In this document: positions 1-10,984 of the stretch, piece after piece
How positions within the stretch are numbered: the first letter of the stretch is position 1
Layout of the letters: every line of letters starts with the position of its first letter
From: Elymus sibiricus
Lineage: Eukaryota; Streptophyta; Magnoliopsida; Poales; Poaceae
Length of the DNA: 64,000 bases
NCBI GenBank assembly: GCA_039707655.1
Contig: CM077665.1
Location: 293,636,205 to 293,700,204, forward strand
Reading direction: 5' to 3'
Notes under the pieces: generated by a model
What the model saw: the letters and a program-made list of their open reading frames with translations, nothing else
What the model was told of the DNA's origin: nothing
Database searches by the model: none
Position numbers and translations under genes: made by a program

Positions 1-426
1 AATTCTGCGTAGCTGCATATAAGTTATCGAGCAGGTTGGAGAAGTGACCAGGGGGCGTATGGAAACGCGTAGGTAGCTGTTGCACCTGCTGTTGGACTTG
101 CTAGTGCTGATCCCAAGCCGCCTGCTGATGAGTTATGACTCCAGGACCTGGTGGCGTGCCAATCCCGGTTGCTCCTAAGCCGGCCCCTAGATTAGCGTAT
201 GTAGGCTAGATAGGCGGTGGCGTCTGGAACAGATTACGAGGCTCCATGACCCCTCCTGGAGCCTGGTAACGGCTTTGGTGCCTCCTCTGATTGACAGTAG
301 TGATTGCCTGGTGGCGAGAGTTGAGGCAAACCTGCTGCTCCTCTAAGCACCGGTTCTCATCGAGCACGCTTTTCTGAATTTTGGCGAGCCTCGCAGTTTC
401 AGCTGTGATATCCTGCTGAGCGTCGG
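1..426 (-). pseudogene. gag fragment of an outer Ty3/gypsy element (interior part)
   Basis: Read on the minus strand this stretch is open apart from two stop codons. It gives a Gln-rich, helical gag-like sequence (repeated QQ and QVQQQVQQL, ending near LLDNLYAATQ). This matches the middle of gag proteins of large grass gypsy elements. It runs off the left edge of the window. Its N-terminal half lies on the far side of the inserted element, at 9759-10387 on the same strand, so both pieces are one gag interrupted by the 427-9758 insertion. No protease or polymerase of this outer element is visible; those would lie left of the window. Gypsy gag identity is fairly secure, family is not. Confidence 0.6.
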
Positions 427-901
427 TGTCAAAACCGGCGGATCTCAGGTAGGGGGTCCCGAGCTATGGATCTGGGATCAATGGTTAACAGGGGACGAAG
501 GAGAGGATGTTTACCCAGGTTCGGGCCCTCTTGAGGAGATAAAACCCTACGTCCTGCTTGATTATATTCATGAGTATGATGATTACAGAGTTGATCTACC
601 TTGAGATCAGATGAGCTAAAACCCTAGATGAGTTGACTTGTCCTCTACGAACTAAACCCCCTGGTTTATATAGGCACCAGGGGTACTTAGGGTTACATGT
701 GATAGGTTTCCATCCGGGTTTAGATACACCCATTCTCTCTTCTAAACTTGGAGGACACACCAAGTCTTCAGAGCCTTCCTTCTTGAGTATGGGATCGCCT
801 TGTAATTCGGCCTTCCCGCAATAGCCACAGAGCGGCCCACCAAGCCGGCCCACGGGAGATAAGCCGACGGCCCAAGGACCCCTTAGTCTCGGACTCCCTC
901 A
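427..901 (-). repeat. 3' LTR of the Fatima-like element
   Basis: A 475-bp copy, the partner of 9285-9758, in the same orientation and colinear throughout with scattered substitutions. On the minus strand it reads TG...CA. It contains the strings GGTTTATATAGGCACC and ACCCAGGTTCGGGCCCTC also seen in the other copy. The minus-strand polypurine tract lies just outside at 902-914, which makes this the 3' LTR. Confidence 0.85.
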
Positions 902-914
902 GCAGCCCCCGAAC
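902..914 (-). other. polypurine tract of the Fatima-like element
   Basis: On the minus strand the bases next to the LTR read GTTCGGGGGCTGC and then TGAGGG, a purine-rich G run directly against the LTR start. That is the expected plus-strand primer position for a minus-oriented element. Confidence 0.6.
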
Positions 915-1484
915 TGGCCTCCAACGCCGGGGTTCATGACACTTAGCAGCTTCACATGTCCAAAGTCTCCAGCTTGTGGGGTGAGTTCTTTTCTCCCCTT
1001 TATATTCGGCTGATTCCGGTTCGGCCACCGATGACACCCTGCTTTCTGAACATACATCACTTAGCCTCGAAGGCCAAGCGTCGAGTATGAATAGTGCCTC
1101 ACCTAACAACTTTTCCGACGAAAGACCACGGCAGGCCACGACCACTTAGCCAGTTATAAAAACTCGATTCGCGGTTCGAGGCAGCTCCTTCATTGGCACG
1201 TCTTCTCAACATGAAGATCATGCTACATTTTTCACGGGATATGATTAATGATCTGGGTTATCCCATGCATGCATAACGACACGATTGTTTCGGGAAGTGA
1301 TGCTGCCCGCGGCGCAGTAAAAGGGCTCTTGCTATTACAGCCTCCCATAAAAGAGAGAAAATCCCCAAGGCCTCCATACGCCCCTCAGATTCAAGCTTGC
1401 CTTCTCACCCCCCTAAGCTCCAAGCACCCAGATCCAATCCTTCTCCGGTTCTCCCCCAAGCCACTCCCCCCCCCAAGCTCGGCC

Positions 1485-4400
1485 ATGGCCGGCTCACGTT
1501 CCTAGGGCAAGTAGGAGGTCTCCTGCGTCACTGATAACGACATCCGGGAGTTGAAGCATGCTGGCTACCTCCCGGTCAACATCGTCCACTGCGCTCCAGA
1601 GGCAGGCCCGGTGGTGCCTACGCCGAAGCCGGACAAGCGAGTGGTGTTCATTCCCCACTTCATCCGGGGACTGAGCTTCCCGCTGCACCCCTTTGTCAGG
1701 GGCTTAATGTTCTTCTATAGGTTAGACTTTCATGATCTTCCCCCGAACTCCTTCATGCATATCTCGGCCTTCATCATTCTTGCGGGTCCAGCCGCATTTC
1801 GGCCTGTGGCTTAAGGTCTTCAATGTCAAGCCAAAGACAGTCAATAGCCAGCATGCGGATTGTGGAGGGGCGGTGATCAGCAAACTCTCGCGGGTTGAGT
1901 GGCCGGACGACACCTTCATCGACACTGTCAAGGTTTGGCAGAAAGAATGGTTCTACATCACCGAACCACGAGGCGCAGACTGGACGGCGCCCTCCGAGTT
2001 CATATCTGGACCCCCACGAGGTTAACCTCGTGGATCAAGAAAGGCCTTGACTCGGGATTGGCTGTGGAGGTGAAGTCACTGCATAAGCGCATTTTGCAGA
2101 TGATAGAGGCGAACATTGAGCTGACCAACGTGGTCCAAGTCATGCCCCGCCGTCGCCTCCTCCCCTGCGAGCACCGCCACACCAATGTGGACTTACAAGC
2201 TCAACGACCCCACCACCATGGGCCAGCTTTACCGCACTACCCACGAGAAGTTGTGGAAGGTGTTGTTCAAGCCCCAGAAGGACTAGCCAGCCGAGGAGGA
2301 ATACACCGGCCTGGACGCCGAAAACCCTCCTACGAAGGTATAACAAAGCTTCTATTTTTATTCTCGGGCTCCACCCTTTAGTAAGGAATTTGACCCCTTC
2401 TTCCTCGTCCTCACAGAACTGGCTGGACAAGGCTGTACGGATTAATAGCCTGGCCCCGTTGCCTGAAGACCCCTGGTCGACCCTATTGACGGCGATGCTA
2501 GTCGTGGCACAATACTCGGCGCCAGAGAAGAAGGAGAAGAATAAGAAAGGCGAGAAGAAAGAGGTCCGAGAGGGCCTCTGCCCAAGAGGTCCTCCGGACA
2601 CTAGGTTCGGGGAGACCCAGGCCTCCTCTGCTCACGAGGAGGAGCACATAGAGGAAGGGGGAGAGGTTGACAACCCCCAAACAAGGAAGAGGGGGGTGTC
2701 TGCCGACGCTGAGGAGGATCCAGCTCCCCCTGCCCCGAAAAGATCATGTAGGGCCAAAGTGGTCCTACCCGATGATAGCCCGGATTCCGGCGAGGAATAC
2801 AAGGCTTTCGAAAAGGTCCCCCGGAGGAACCCCAGGGTCAAGCCCCCAGCCCAGAGGTACTTAGTCCGAACATCTTATGATACGTTCATGCAGAGTTTTG
2901 CCACTAACCGGATGAATGCTTTTTCTTGTTGTAGCCCACCACGTCATTTCCCCACCGATCAGGTATCCGAGGGGGAATCCCTGCCCGCCGAACTGGCAGA
3001 GAGCGGGATAGCATCATGCCCCTCTCTTCCTCAGGGCGCAGAGGAAACCGCAGAGGTGTTATCCCGCCAGACCCCACCTGGGCCGAACACCGGGGGCGGG
3101 GGTGACGATGAAATGGCGGAGGTTAATACCTCAGCTACCAAAGACCAGGGGGAGGAACCCCTCCTGGCGAACAAAGAGGGGGGACATGGTCCATCCGAGC
3201 CCCCTCAGCAGATAGTTCCGGAGCACTCTATCTCTCCGGAATTGTCGACCCTGCCCTTCCAAGAAGGGAGGGCAGAGGTGCCACCACCAGTGTTGCCCGT
3301 AACAGAGCGGGCCGCAACTGGGTGCCGACTGCGATGTAGGAGTCTTTGACTAGATCCTCCCTTTCCAAAGATCACCACGTCCTTATGGATGCGGTTTTAC
3401 GAGGCATTCAGTCTGTTGTTAGCGGACCGAAGGAGGCCTTCAACGGTCTCTTGACAGGCTTCAAGGTAAGACATGTAATATTCTTTTTCTGAGGAAAAGA
3501 TAATGTATAAGGTTATGCAACCCTTGTAAGTATAGTAGCCCCCGAGACATGTGTGAGTTTGAAAAAATCACAAGGGGTTCAAATAGTTAAAAATCTCGAA
3601 TGATAAAAATTAGGAGAATTGCGGCCTCCGAGACTCTGGCAGGTTTGAAGAAAACCTATCAGAGGGTCTACAGTCGATAACTCGGGAGTCTAACATAAAT
3701 AAGGTGTTCTGTAGGCCTCGTCTTCGGTAGCGTCCACCAATGCCATGGAGCTGGCCGAGTTGAACCGGAAGCTCAAGAGCGCCAATGAGGAACTTGACCG
3801 TCTCACAGGCGGTTTGACGAAGTGCAAGATAATTCCGAATTGTACTACTTCGCCCGCTGTTACCCTCAATAATTGAAGTTATTCGGGGTTTTGTCCCTAA
3901 TTGTTGGTTATCCACTATGACTACAGCTCTCGCCGTGGAGGTCGAGAACCTCAAGGCCGAGTTAAAGAAGGTGAGGCAGGAGGCCGCAGATCATAAGGCG
4001 CTGGCCGAACAGGCGTCTGCCGAACTGTCGTCGGTGAAGACCGTTAGCGACAAGCACGAAGCTCGGGTATCCAAGGTGCTGCAGGAGCTCAACGTTGCTA
4101 GAACTAAGTGTGAGTCCCTTGAGCAAAAGAACAAGGACCAAGCCGCCGAGCTATCCTCGCTGTCCGCAAAGCTTAATGTGGAGCGGGTAGATAGGCAGTT
4201 ATATGAAGAAGAACTCCGCCAAGTCAGGCTAATCGCGGATGGTAAGCCGTACTTCCTGCAATGTGCCATTGGTGGTAATAGGTTTGCGTTGCTCACACGG
4301 CTGTGGCAATCCTCAGGCGCCATTACTGATCTCCCGAGGAGTTCAGCGGATGCGGCTCAGTACTTTGCTATGCGGGATGGGGATGTTGAGCCTAGACTGT

Positions 4401-4801
4401 TCTGGGTGCAATTTGAAACCCCTGAGCACCCTCCTCTCCTCAGCAGTCATATGAAGCAGTTGATGGAACTGCACAGGATGGCAGAGCCGGCCATGAAAGA
4501 CCTTTGCATCTGGCTGTGGCCTGCAGAGCCATTGCTGAACAGTTACTTCAGTTTAGTGCAGAAGCTGTGCAATGCGGTGGCCTGGATTGAAGTCCTGAAG
4601 CGTTCCGCCTACATCGAGGGGGCTCGGATGGCCTTTGCAAAGACCATGGTGCACTGGCCAAAGATCAAGCCGGCCGAGATGGCCACCGCACCTCCACCTC
4701 CTGGGAAGGGGCATAGGCGTCCCGAGCTGTACTTCCCCATCGTGATGGATGGCGCTCGGGCGATAGAGGCCCAATGCCCTAAGGATGTAATTTATGAATG
4801 A
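1485..4801 (+). pseudogene. antisense ORF of the Fatima-like element (plant 'gypsy-type transposon' domain plus coiled coil)
   Basis: This block lies on the strand opposite to gag. A probable start is ATG 1485, followed within a few codons by stops, then a domain at about 1530-2290 spread over three frames. It contains DLPPNSFMHISAF, QPHFGLWLKVFNVKPK, WPDDTFIDTVK, EWFYITEPRG and RLTSWIKKGL. These recall the plant 'putative gypsy type transposon' domain (PF04195 as I remember it). A charged Ser/Pro/Glu region follows (2390-3349) and then a long heptad-rich coiled coil (3715-4240, for example VENLKAELKKVRQEA), ending at 4801. The coding sense crosses at least one good intron (3466-3714). Multiple stops and frameshifts make it non-functional here. 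Its role is unknown; it is not a polymerase. Confidence 0.65.
3466..3714 (+). other. intron in the antisense ORF
   Basis: The donor is AAG|GTAAGACATG at 3466 and the acceptor TTCTGTAG|GCCTCG at 3714; the interior is AT-richer than the exons. The frame is open to the donor and resumes in phase 0 after the acceptor, running into the heptad region ELAELNRKLKSANEELDRL. A second break of the same kind falls between about 3828 and 3926: it has an acceptor-like CTACAG, but its donor reads AAG|AT instead of AAG|GT. Both are on the plus strand, opposite to the retroelement RNA. Confidence 0.6.
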
Positions 4802-6128
4802 GTGTATTATCATGTGTCCAATGACTGTTTCGCTTTATAATGCGGATGCACGGTGTATCATGCATGTAAGCTTTGTATTATTTTGACTACTATGCGGCCG
4901 TTTGAAATGAAAGTTGCCAGTAGTCGGCTTCGGGCCCCATGTAGATACTACAAGAGGTGTTTCGACCTCCGCATTGTGACCCTTAGCCGAAGTATCGGCG
5001 CCCGAAGGCGGTAGTGTGTGAGGGGAACAAGGCAATCAAACTATGTGGCTTTGGTGCTTTCACTTAGCCGTAGGAGCTTGACTGCGGGGGCTGGTGACTA
5101 CCCCCCAGTATTTTGTGATATTCGGATATACCGAGGTTAAGACCATTATCACATGGTTTGTGAAGGTACAAACCCCTCCTATGACACGGAATAACCTCCA
5201 TCAATTTTTAGTTTGACACTTGTGCTCGAATCGCAGACCGGTTCTCGCTTATTATGACAGTCGGTTTTTGGCTTTCTCCATTGAGGTACTTGACGAGGCG
5301 AGCTGGAAGTACAATCGCAGTGGTTCTCCCTTTACCCTTTTAGCCGAACGAGCGGAACGTAAAAGGGTAAACACAGGAGCCGGGTAACCCAACCTTTGAC
5401 CCAAGACATAATTTGGAACCGATTCGCATAACGCAATATCCGAGACGGCGGACACGTAGAAAATAATGTCGGGATGATGCTTGGGGCAAGTTTTATAGTC
5501 AAGCCCCCGGTCTATTAGCCGGTCGCATCTAACATGTACCGAACAATTTTGCTTTCGGAGTCGGGAAGTGGAAAATAGTTTATGTTACATAAAATACTTT
5601 AAGAAGGATGGAAAGGATAATCATTATATCTGATGAATTTTTACAATTCAAACTGCCGAAGCAACTGTTATAGGTATTTTGCTTTAAAAACAAACTTTAC
5701 AAAGGAAAGGTTTACCCAGGGTCTTCGATGGGTGTCCTGATGTCCTCAATGTGCCCTGATACGCCTCCTCTCCTTTGCTCTTGAGGGGGGTTGTGCTCCT
5801 TTAAAGGTGATTGCTATGGGTGAACGGACCTTTGAGAGAGGTTTTCGGGGAATTGCCGTTACATGTGTGAGCTTGACTCTTGCTAGGTCCTGGATGGTGC
5901 CTACTGTTTGTCCGAAGATGCTGTGTTGACAGTAGTTCGGTCGAGCCGACCACTTGTTTTTCGATACTGGGTCCCCACAGCTGCCCATGGTATTTTGAGC
6001 GCAAAATTGTGCCTTCTGGGTACATACCTTATGGGTAGCGGGGCCATGTTGTGGGGGGCGTATCCCTATTTGTGTTGAGCAGGGAATGGTTCCTGGAGAT
6101 CAGGTTGAGCTCGGGCTCGTTTGTTCGC
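4802..6128. other. internal spacer of the Fatima-like element
   Basis: No convincing coding stretch. The plus-strand part just after 4801 is AT-rich and looks like the 3' trailer of the antisense ORF. Further right, about 5746-6025, weak minus-strand open frames may be remains of sequence following the protease. The spacer sits where reverse transcriptase and integrase would be expected in an autonomous element, and neither is present. Confidence 0.5.
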
Positions 6129-7340
6129 CTATCGCGCCTTGACGGCTGATTGGGGCCTCGGCATCTCGATGCCGCACTGGAATTCGGCTGCTAAGGCCGT
6201 TGTGTGTTCCTCAGTCGAGAGGGAGCGCTTTGTGTTGCCGTTGACATTGGTGACCCCCTTGGGTCCGGGCATCTTGAGCTTCAGATATGCGTAATGGGGA
6301 ACAACGTTAAAGCGAGCGAATGATGTATGGCCGAGAAGTGCGTGATAGCCGCTACGGAAAGGGACAATGTCGAAGATCAAGTCCTCACTGCGGAAGTTGT
6401 TGGGCGAGCCGAACACTACTTCCAAAGTCATGGTACCCGAGCAGCAGGCTTCGATGCCTGAAATGACTCCTTTAAAGGTAGTGTTGCTGGGTTTGATCCT
6501 TGACGTGTCGATACCCATGTTTTTCACCGTGTCTGAGTAAATCAGGTTAAGGCTACTTCCTCCATCCATGAGGACTCTAGTGAGGTGGTACCCATCAATA
6601 ATGGGGTTTAAGACAAGGGCTACCGAGCCTCCATGACGGATACTGGTCGGATGGTCCCTACGGTCGAAGGTGATCGGGCAAGCCAACCATGGGTTGAACT
6701 TCGGGGCTATGGCCTCTACGGCGTAGACCTCTCGAAGGGCGCGCTTCCTCTCCTTTTTTGGTATTTGAGTGACGTATATCATGTTCATAGTTTTTACCTC
6801 ATGAGGGAATTGCTTATGTCTGCCATTGTTCGGACCGCGAGGCTCTTCATCATCCTCGCCGCGAGGGCCCTTGCCTTGCTCCTCGGCTGCAAGCTTGCCA
6901 GCTTGTTTGAATACCCAACAGTTACGGTTGGTGTGAATGGCGGGTTTGTCTTGGGTGCCGTGGATCTGGCAGGGCCTATCCATGATTTTTTCCAACGCGG
7001 TAGGTCTGTCTCTATTTCCTTTAGAGGGCTTCTTCCACTGTCCGGATTTTGAGTTGCGGAAACCGGCATTTACGTCCGTATCCTCTGCATCACCATTGTT
7101 GTGGCGGTGTTTGTTCTTGTTGCACCGTGGCTTCCTGTTTCCATCCCAAACTTCGGACGTGCTGGGGTCTTCGGGGTTATGGCTTCGACGAGCTAGCCAA
7201 TTGTCCTCGCCCGCGCAAAAGCGGGTCATGAGTGAGGTGAGGGCAGACATTGTTCTCGGCTTGTCCTGGCCGAGCTGACGAGTTCGCCATTCGTCCCTGA
7301 TATGTCTCTGAACGAGGCTATTGCCTCGGCATCCGGACAA
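6129..7340 (-). pseudogene. gag C-terminus and aspartic protease, Fatima-like element
   Basis: A 403-codon minus-strand open frame. The first half is basic and polar, typical of a gag tail. From about residue 235 it holds the retropepsin-like part: ITFDRRDHPTSIRHGG, then the active-site-like VLMDGGSSLNLIYSDT (DGG in place of DTG/DSG, as often seen in this plant gypsy group) and later HALLGHTSFARF. The frame ends at SAVKAR and is not followed by polymerase. Upstream it is separated from gag by a stop and frameshifts (7341-7349). It would cut Gag if expressed. The intact length suggests moderate age, but the whole gag-protease gene is broken. Confidence 0.75.
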
Positions 7341-7348
7341 TCAACTAT

Positions 7349-9235
7349 CTAGTTCTTATTAGTCAGGAACCAATTCCAAAATTGCCTAGCTGATTCGCCG
7401 GCTTTTTGGACAACGTTGCTCAAGTCGGAGGAGTCCGGGGGCCAGACATAAGTGCCCTGAAAGTTAGATCGGAAGGCGTCCTCGAGCTGTTCCCAGCTCC
7501 CAATGGAGTTTTCTAGGAGACTGTTTAACCAGTGCTGAGCTGGTCCTTTAAGTTTTAGTGGCAAGTACATGACGGCATGGAGATCATCTCCCCTGGCCAT
7601 ATGAATGTGGAAAGGAAGTCTTCAATCCACATAGCCGGGTCTGTTGTCCCGTCATATTGTTCTATGTTTATGGGTTTAAACCCTTTGGGGAACTGATGCT
7701 GCATAACCTCGTCTGTGAAGCACAGTGGGTGGGTAGCACCTCTGACCCGCGCTACGTCACGCCGGAAATCGTCTGTTGTTTGGGCCCGGTATTTTTCCCG
7801 GTTTCTGTGGTTACGGTCAAGCAAAGATTGGTACCCGTCCCGTCTAGCGGGGGAGTACCCTCTAGATCCTTAGATGGATCTAGTGTGACCTGCTCCATAG
7901 TCCAGGTCCTGTCGTAGGTCATGTCGATACTCAGGCTGTGCCGGCCCCTTTCCTCTCCTGCCGCCATGTCCCGTCCTCGAGGGGGGTGGTCCGACTGGTC
8001 GTACTTAGTGCGCCTGGGGGATTCAGGCTCAAAGGCCTCGTCATCGAATTGCGGCAGCAGACGTCGGCATGGGTAGCTCTTGTTTTGATCCGGCCGATCG
8101 GTGCCGAACCCTTCTTCGGCTGCCAGGACCTTCGTCCATCTATCGTTGATGGTGTCTTGTTCGGCTCTGAGCTGATCATGCTTTGCTTTTAGGCTTCAAG
8201 CGGTGGCTATGAGCTGCCGCCTGAATCATTCCTTATCCTCAGGGTTTTCGGGGACGAGGAAGTCTTCGGCTTCGAGGCTATCCTCCTCCTCGGCAGGGGG
8301 GAGGTAGTTGTCGTCCTCGGAATCGTTGAGGTCCTCGGGGTCATCTGATCCTCGAGCCTTTCCGGATCCTCCAGTGGCTGCTCGGGGGCTTGGAGGTCTC
8401 CAAGGTCTTCCGGGGTGTCGCTTTCCTAGGTGCCCACGATGGCTTCCCTTCCCTTGTTCGCCTTGGATCGTTTGCGCTGTTTTCGGGGTTTTGACGGCGC
8501 TTCACCGGATTTGTCGCCATTGTTCTTGGGGGTGTGGTTGTCCCTATCATTGGGGGTGTCCACCATATAAACGTCGTAGGTGGAGGTGGTTGTCCACCGC
8601 CCAGTAGTGATAGCGGCGACATCGCTGACCTCTTCATCCAGGTTTTCTGCCTCCCCAGAGGCGTAGTCCAACATATCGCTTAAATCTTCGACAGTGGCTA
8701 CTAAGTGGGTGGTGGGTGGGTCGTAAAATTCCTCATGACCTGCCTCCAGACCGATCTGAACATGGGTCGTGGTCAGGTTGTCCATGATTTTCATTGACTA
8801 GATCCGGTCCAGCGCCTCGTTCAACAGCGAGAGGTCGACCAGATTAATCTTCCGAGGGCTTTCGGAGCTAAACTCTGGGGCATCCTCATGAGGAGCATAT
8901 TTGGCAAGAACCGAACCCTGGTACTCAGGCGCTATCACTAGGTCCGAGCTCAAGGCCGAACTTCCGGCGGGGATGGACCCGAGGACAGGGGCGAGTAGGG
9001 CACCCGAAGTTGAAGCTTCGAGATTTCTAGGCTTATCGGACAAGATCGAGAGCTCAGTAAGGAACAGATCGCCACTGGAGTCGGTGCTGAACTCTAGGTT
9101 CCCGAACCTGATCTCTTGCCCGTGAGCGAAATATCCGATCAGGCCAAGATGGCCGGTCGGGTCAGCAAGCAGCACAATGCTGCCGAGCGCGAAAGTCTGT
9201 CCAGGGACAAACGTGATGATTAGGCGAGGCATCAA
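7349..9235 (-). pseudogene. gag, Fatima-like element (several frameshifts)
   Basis: The minus-strand reading starts at MPRLIITFVPGQTF (about 9232) just inside the 5' LTR and primer site. Segments lie in changing frames: 9235-8798, 8794-8426, 8637-8341, 8179-7752, 7824-7555 and 7600-7349. The conserved retrotransposon gag core is at about 7720-7380, with FPKGFKPINIEQYDGTTDP, AMWIEDFLS, YLPLKLKGPAQHWLNSL and WEQLEDAFRSNFQGTY. This forms the particle shell in related elements. Acidic low-complexity sequence lies between the N-terminal piece and the core. At least five frame changes and some stops show it is dead. Confidence 0.75.
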
Positions 9236-9258
9236 TCCTCTAGTGATCTCCTAGCGGA

Positions 9259-9284
9259 ACTCTCAATGAAAGCACCAATTTCGG
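9259..9284 (-). other. primer-binding-site region, Fatima-like element
   Basis: Directly inside the right LTR the minus strand reads CCGAAATTGGTGCTTTCAT followed by TGAGAG. This is where the tRNA primer site should be. It does not match the usual initiator-Met site TGGTATCAGAGC, and I cannot assign the tRNA from sequence alone. Confidence 0.45.
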
Positions 9285-9758
9285 TGTCAAAACCGGCGGA
9301 TCTCGGGTAGGGGTTCCGAGCTGTGGATCTAGGATCGATGGTTAACAGGGGACGAAGGAGACGATGTTTACCCAGGTTCGGGCCCTCTTGAGGAGGTAAA
9401 ACCCTACGTCCTACTTGATTATATTGATGAGTATGACTATTACAGAGTTGATCTACCTCGAGATCAGATGAGCTAAAACCCTAGATGAGTTGACTTGTCC
9501 TCTACGAACTAAACCCCCTGGTTTATATAGACACCAGGGGTACTTAGGGTTACCTGTGATAGGTTTCCATCCGGCTTTAGATACACCCATTCTTTCTTCT
9601 AAACTTGGAGGACACACCAAGTCTTCGGAGCCTTCCTTCTTGGGTACGGTATTGCCTTGTAGTTCGGCCTTCTTGCAATAGCAACAGAGCGGCCCACCAA
9701 GCCGGCCCATGGGAGTTAAGCCAACGGCCCGAGGACCCCTTAGTCTCGCACTCCCTCA
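9285..9758 (-). repeat. 5' LTR of the Fatima-like element
   Basis: A 474-bp copy, direct-repeat partner of 427-901. On the minus strand TGAGGGAGT opens it and TTTTGACA closes it. GGTTTATATAG on the plus strand (CTATATAAACC on the minus strand) gives a plausible TATA box for the element's transcript. Confidence 0.85.
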
Positions 9759-10387
9759 TTGAGTCTTCGCGGTCTATTCATGACACTTTTCGATTTCAGC
9801 GGTGCGCGCTGCTGCGTTTTCCATTGTGATCGGCTCTGCGAGGAGTTTTTTTAGCGTTGCGAGTATTTTTGTGACCCCTTGGGCACTTAGGCCTCCAGGG
9901 CAAGCACAAGAGTTGGGCGGCGGGTTCTGACCCGATGGGCCATCCTCGGTTGGATTGGGTCCTCGATTTGTTGTGTTCTGCTGATTGCCCGCCATGTAAA
10001 CCGCAGCATGACGTAGTAACCCTTGGAAGATCGGGTAACCCTCCTAGTCAGAGAACCCTCCAAGCCTATCCTTGAAGAGGGGAAGGATGGATTCAATGTC
10101 GGTATAGTTGTTGTCGCTTACTGATGATTCGCTGTCAGATTGGACGATCGTGGCGCCTAATATCACCAAGCTTCCGCACGAATCCGGCTCTTGCTCAGAT
10201 CCAGCAACAAAGCCAACAAATATGTTAACCTTGCCAAAGGGGGCCCGACAGCTTGACTTGAGAGAGTTGGCTTCCGGACCCTTGCCTTCGTCATCAACGA
10301 AGTAGAACTTCCCGCATCGGCTCTTCCTAAGCCGGTCAGTGATGAGTCGCTCTGTTCCAGGAATCTCCCTCCAAGATGACGACTCCC
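9759..10387 (-). pseudogene. gag N-terminal part of the outer Ty3/gypsy element
   Basis: From about 10355 leftwards the minus strand is open as RLRKSRCGKFYFVDDEGKG and onward through DNNYTDIESILPLFKDRL. It meets one TAG (GGFSD*EGYP), then continues through MAGNQQNTTN (the methionine at about 9995) to a helical KILATLKKLLAEP before a stop beside the Fatima-like insertion. The rest of this gag is at 1-426. It follows a primer-binding site and LTR immediately to the right, as a 5' gag should. Family unknown; degenerate. Confidence 0.6.
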
Positions 10388-10417
10388 TTGCGCACAGGCC
10401 CCACGGTGGGTGCCAAC
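10388..10417 (-). other. primer-binding site of the outer gypsy element
   Basis: Right inside the LTR the minus strand reads GTTGGCACCCACCGTGGGGC, a form typical of primer sites in many grass gypsy elements. This defines the LTR at 10418-10984 as a 5' LTR for the gag to its left. Confidence 0.6.
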
Positions 10418-10984
10418 TGTCGTGGGGATGTCAGAACAAGTGTCCTCATAGGAGAACCTAGTTGCAAGGCCATAGCGGCTGGGTGAAGCCATGGATTGGG
10501 TTGATCGAAACGAGAGAGACGATTTACCCAGGTTCGCCCCCTCTGCTGAGGTAAAAGCCTACTCCTGCTCTGCGTTTTGCCTTTATTGATGCTACGATCT
10601 CAATTACAAGGGTTGCTTTCGCTACCTAGCTCTCAAGGATTCTTTCTTGGATCTGTCCGTTGGATGACCCGGGGCTTGCCCTTATATAATAAGTCTAGCC
10701 TCCGGGGTTACAATGACTCTGGGTCATGCACGTCCCCCTACTCCTGATTGGAGCTGTCTTCCGAGTCGGTATCTCCTGAGCCGGCCTAAGCCAGGTCTCC
10801 TGAGCTGGCCTAAGCCAGGTCTCCTGAGTTGGCCTACACGTAATCCGTCCCAAAGGCCCCAGCTCCCGCGAAGCCTTTAGCTCAACCGTGGGGTCTTGCT
10901 CCTCATGGGCCGGCTTATGACCAGGCCCACGCAATGTGAGCTAGCCTAGGCTAGCCGGCTTATGCCAGGGTAATATCCCCAACA
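10418..10984 (-). repeat. LTR of the outer gypsy element
   Basis: On the minus strand it runs from TGTTGGGGATATTACCC to CATCCCCACGACA, 567 bp with TG...CA ends. It contains GGCTTGCCCTTATATAATAA on the plus strand (TTATATAAGGG on the minus strand, a TATA-like box) and the direct repeat GCCGGCCTAAGCCAGGTCTC. A primer-binding site abuts its left end and a polypurine tract abuts its right end, so both sides look like internal retroelement sequence (see findings). Its partner LTR is outside the window. Confidence 0.65.

Larger units (their letters stand above)
427..9758 (-). mobile_element. Fatima-like non-autonomous Ty3/gypsy LTR retrotransposon
   Basis: Two near-identical direct repeats of about 475 bp (427-901 and 9285-9758) bound about 8.4 kb of internal DNA. 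On the minus strand each LTR starts TGAGGGAGT and ends TTTTGACA. The gag-protease block is on the minus strand (9235-6129) and a separate ORF block is on the plus strand (1485-4801). No reverse transcriptase, RNase H or integrase is seen, so it would depend on a partner for copying. An antisense extra ORF is known from Tat/Grande-type gypsy elements, which fits. The outer gag flanks it on both sides. No perfect target duplication is visible: the bases outside are GTCGG on the left and TTGAG on the right. The name Fatima is from memory. Confidence 0.8.
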
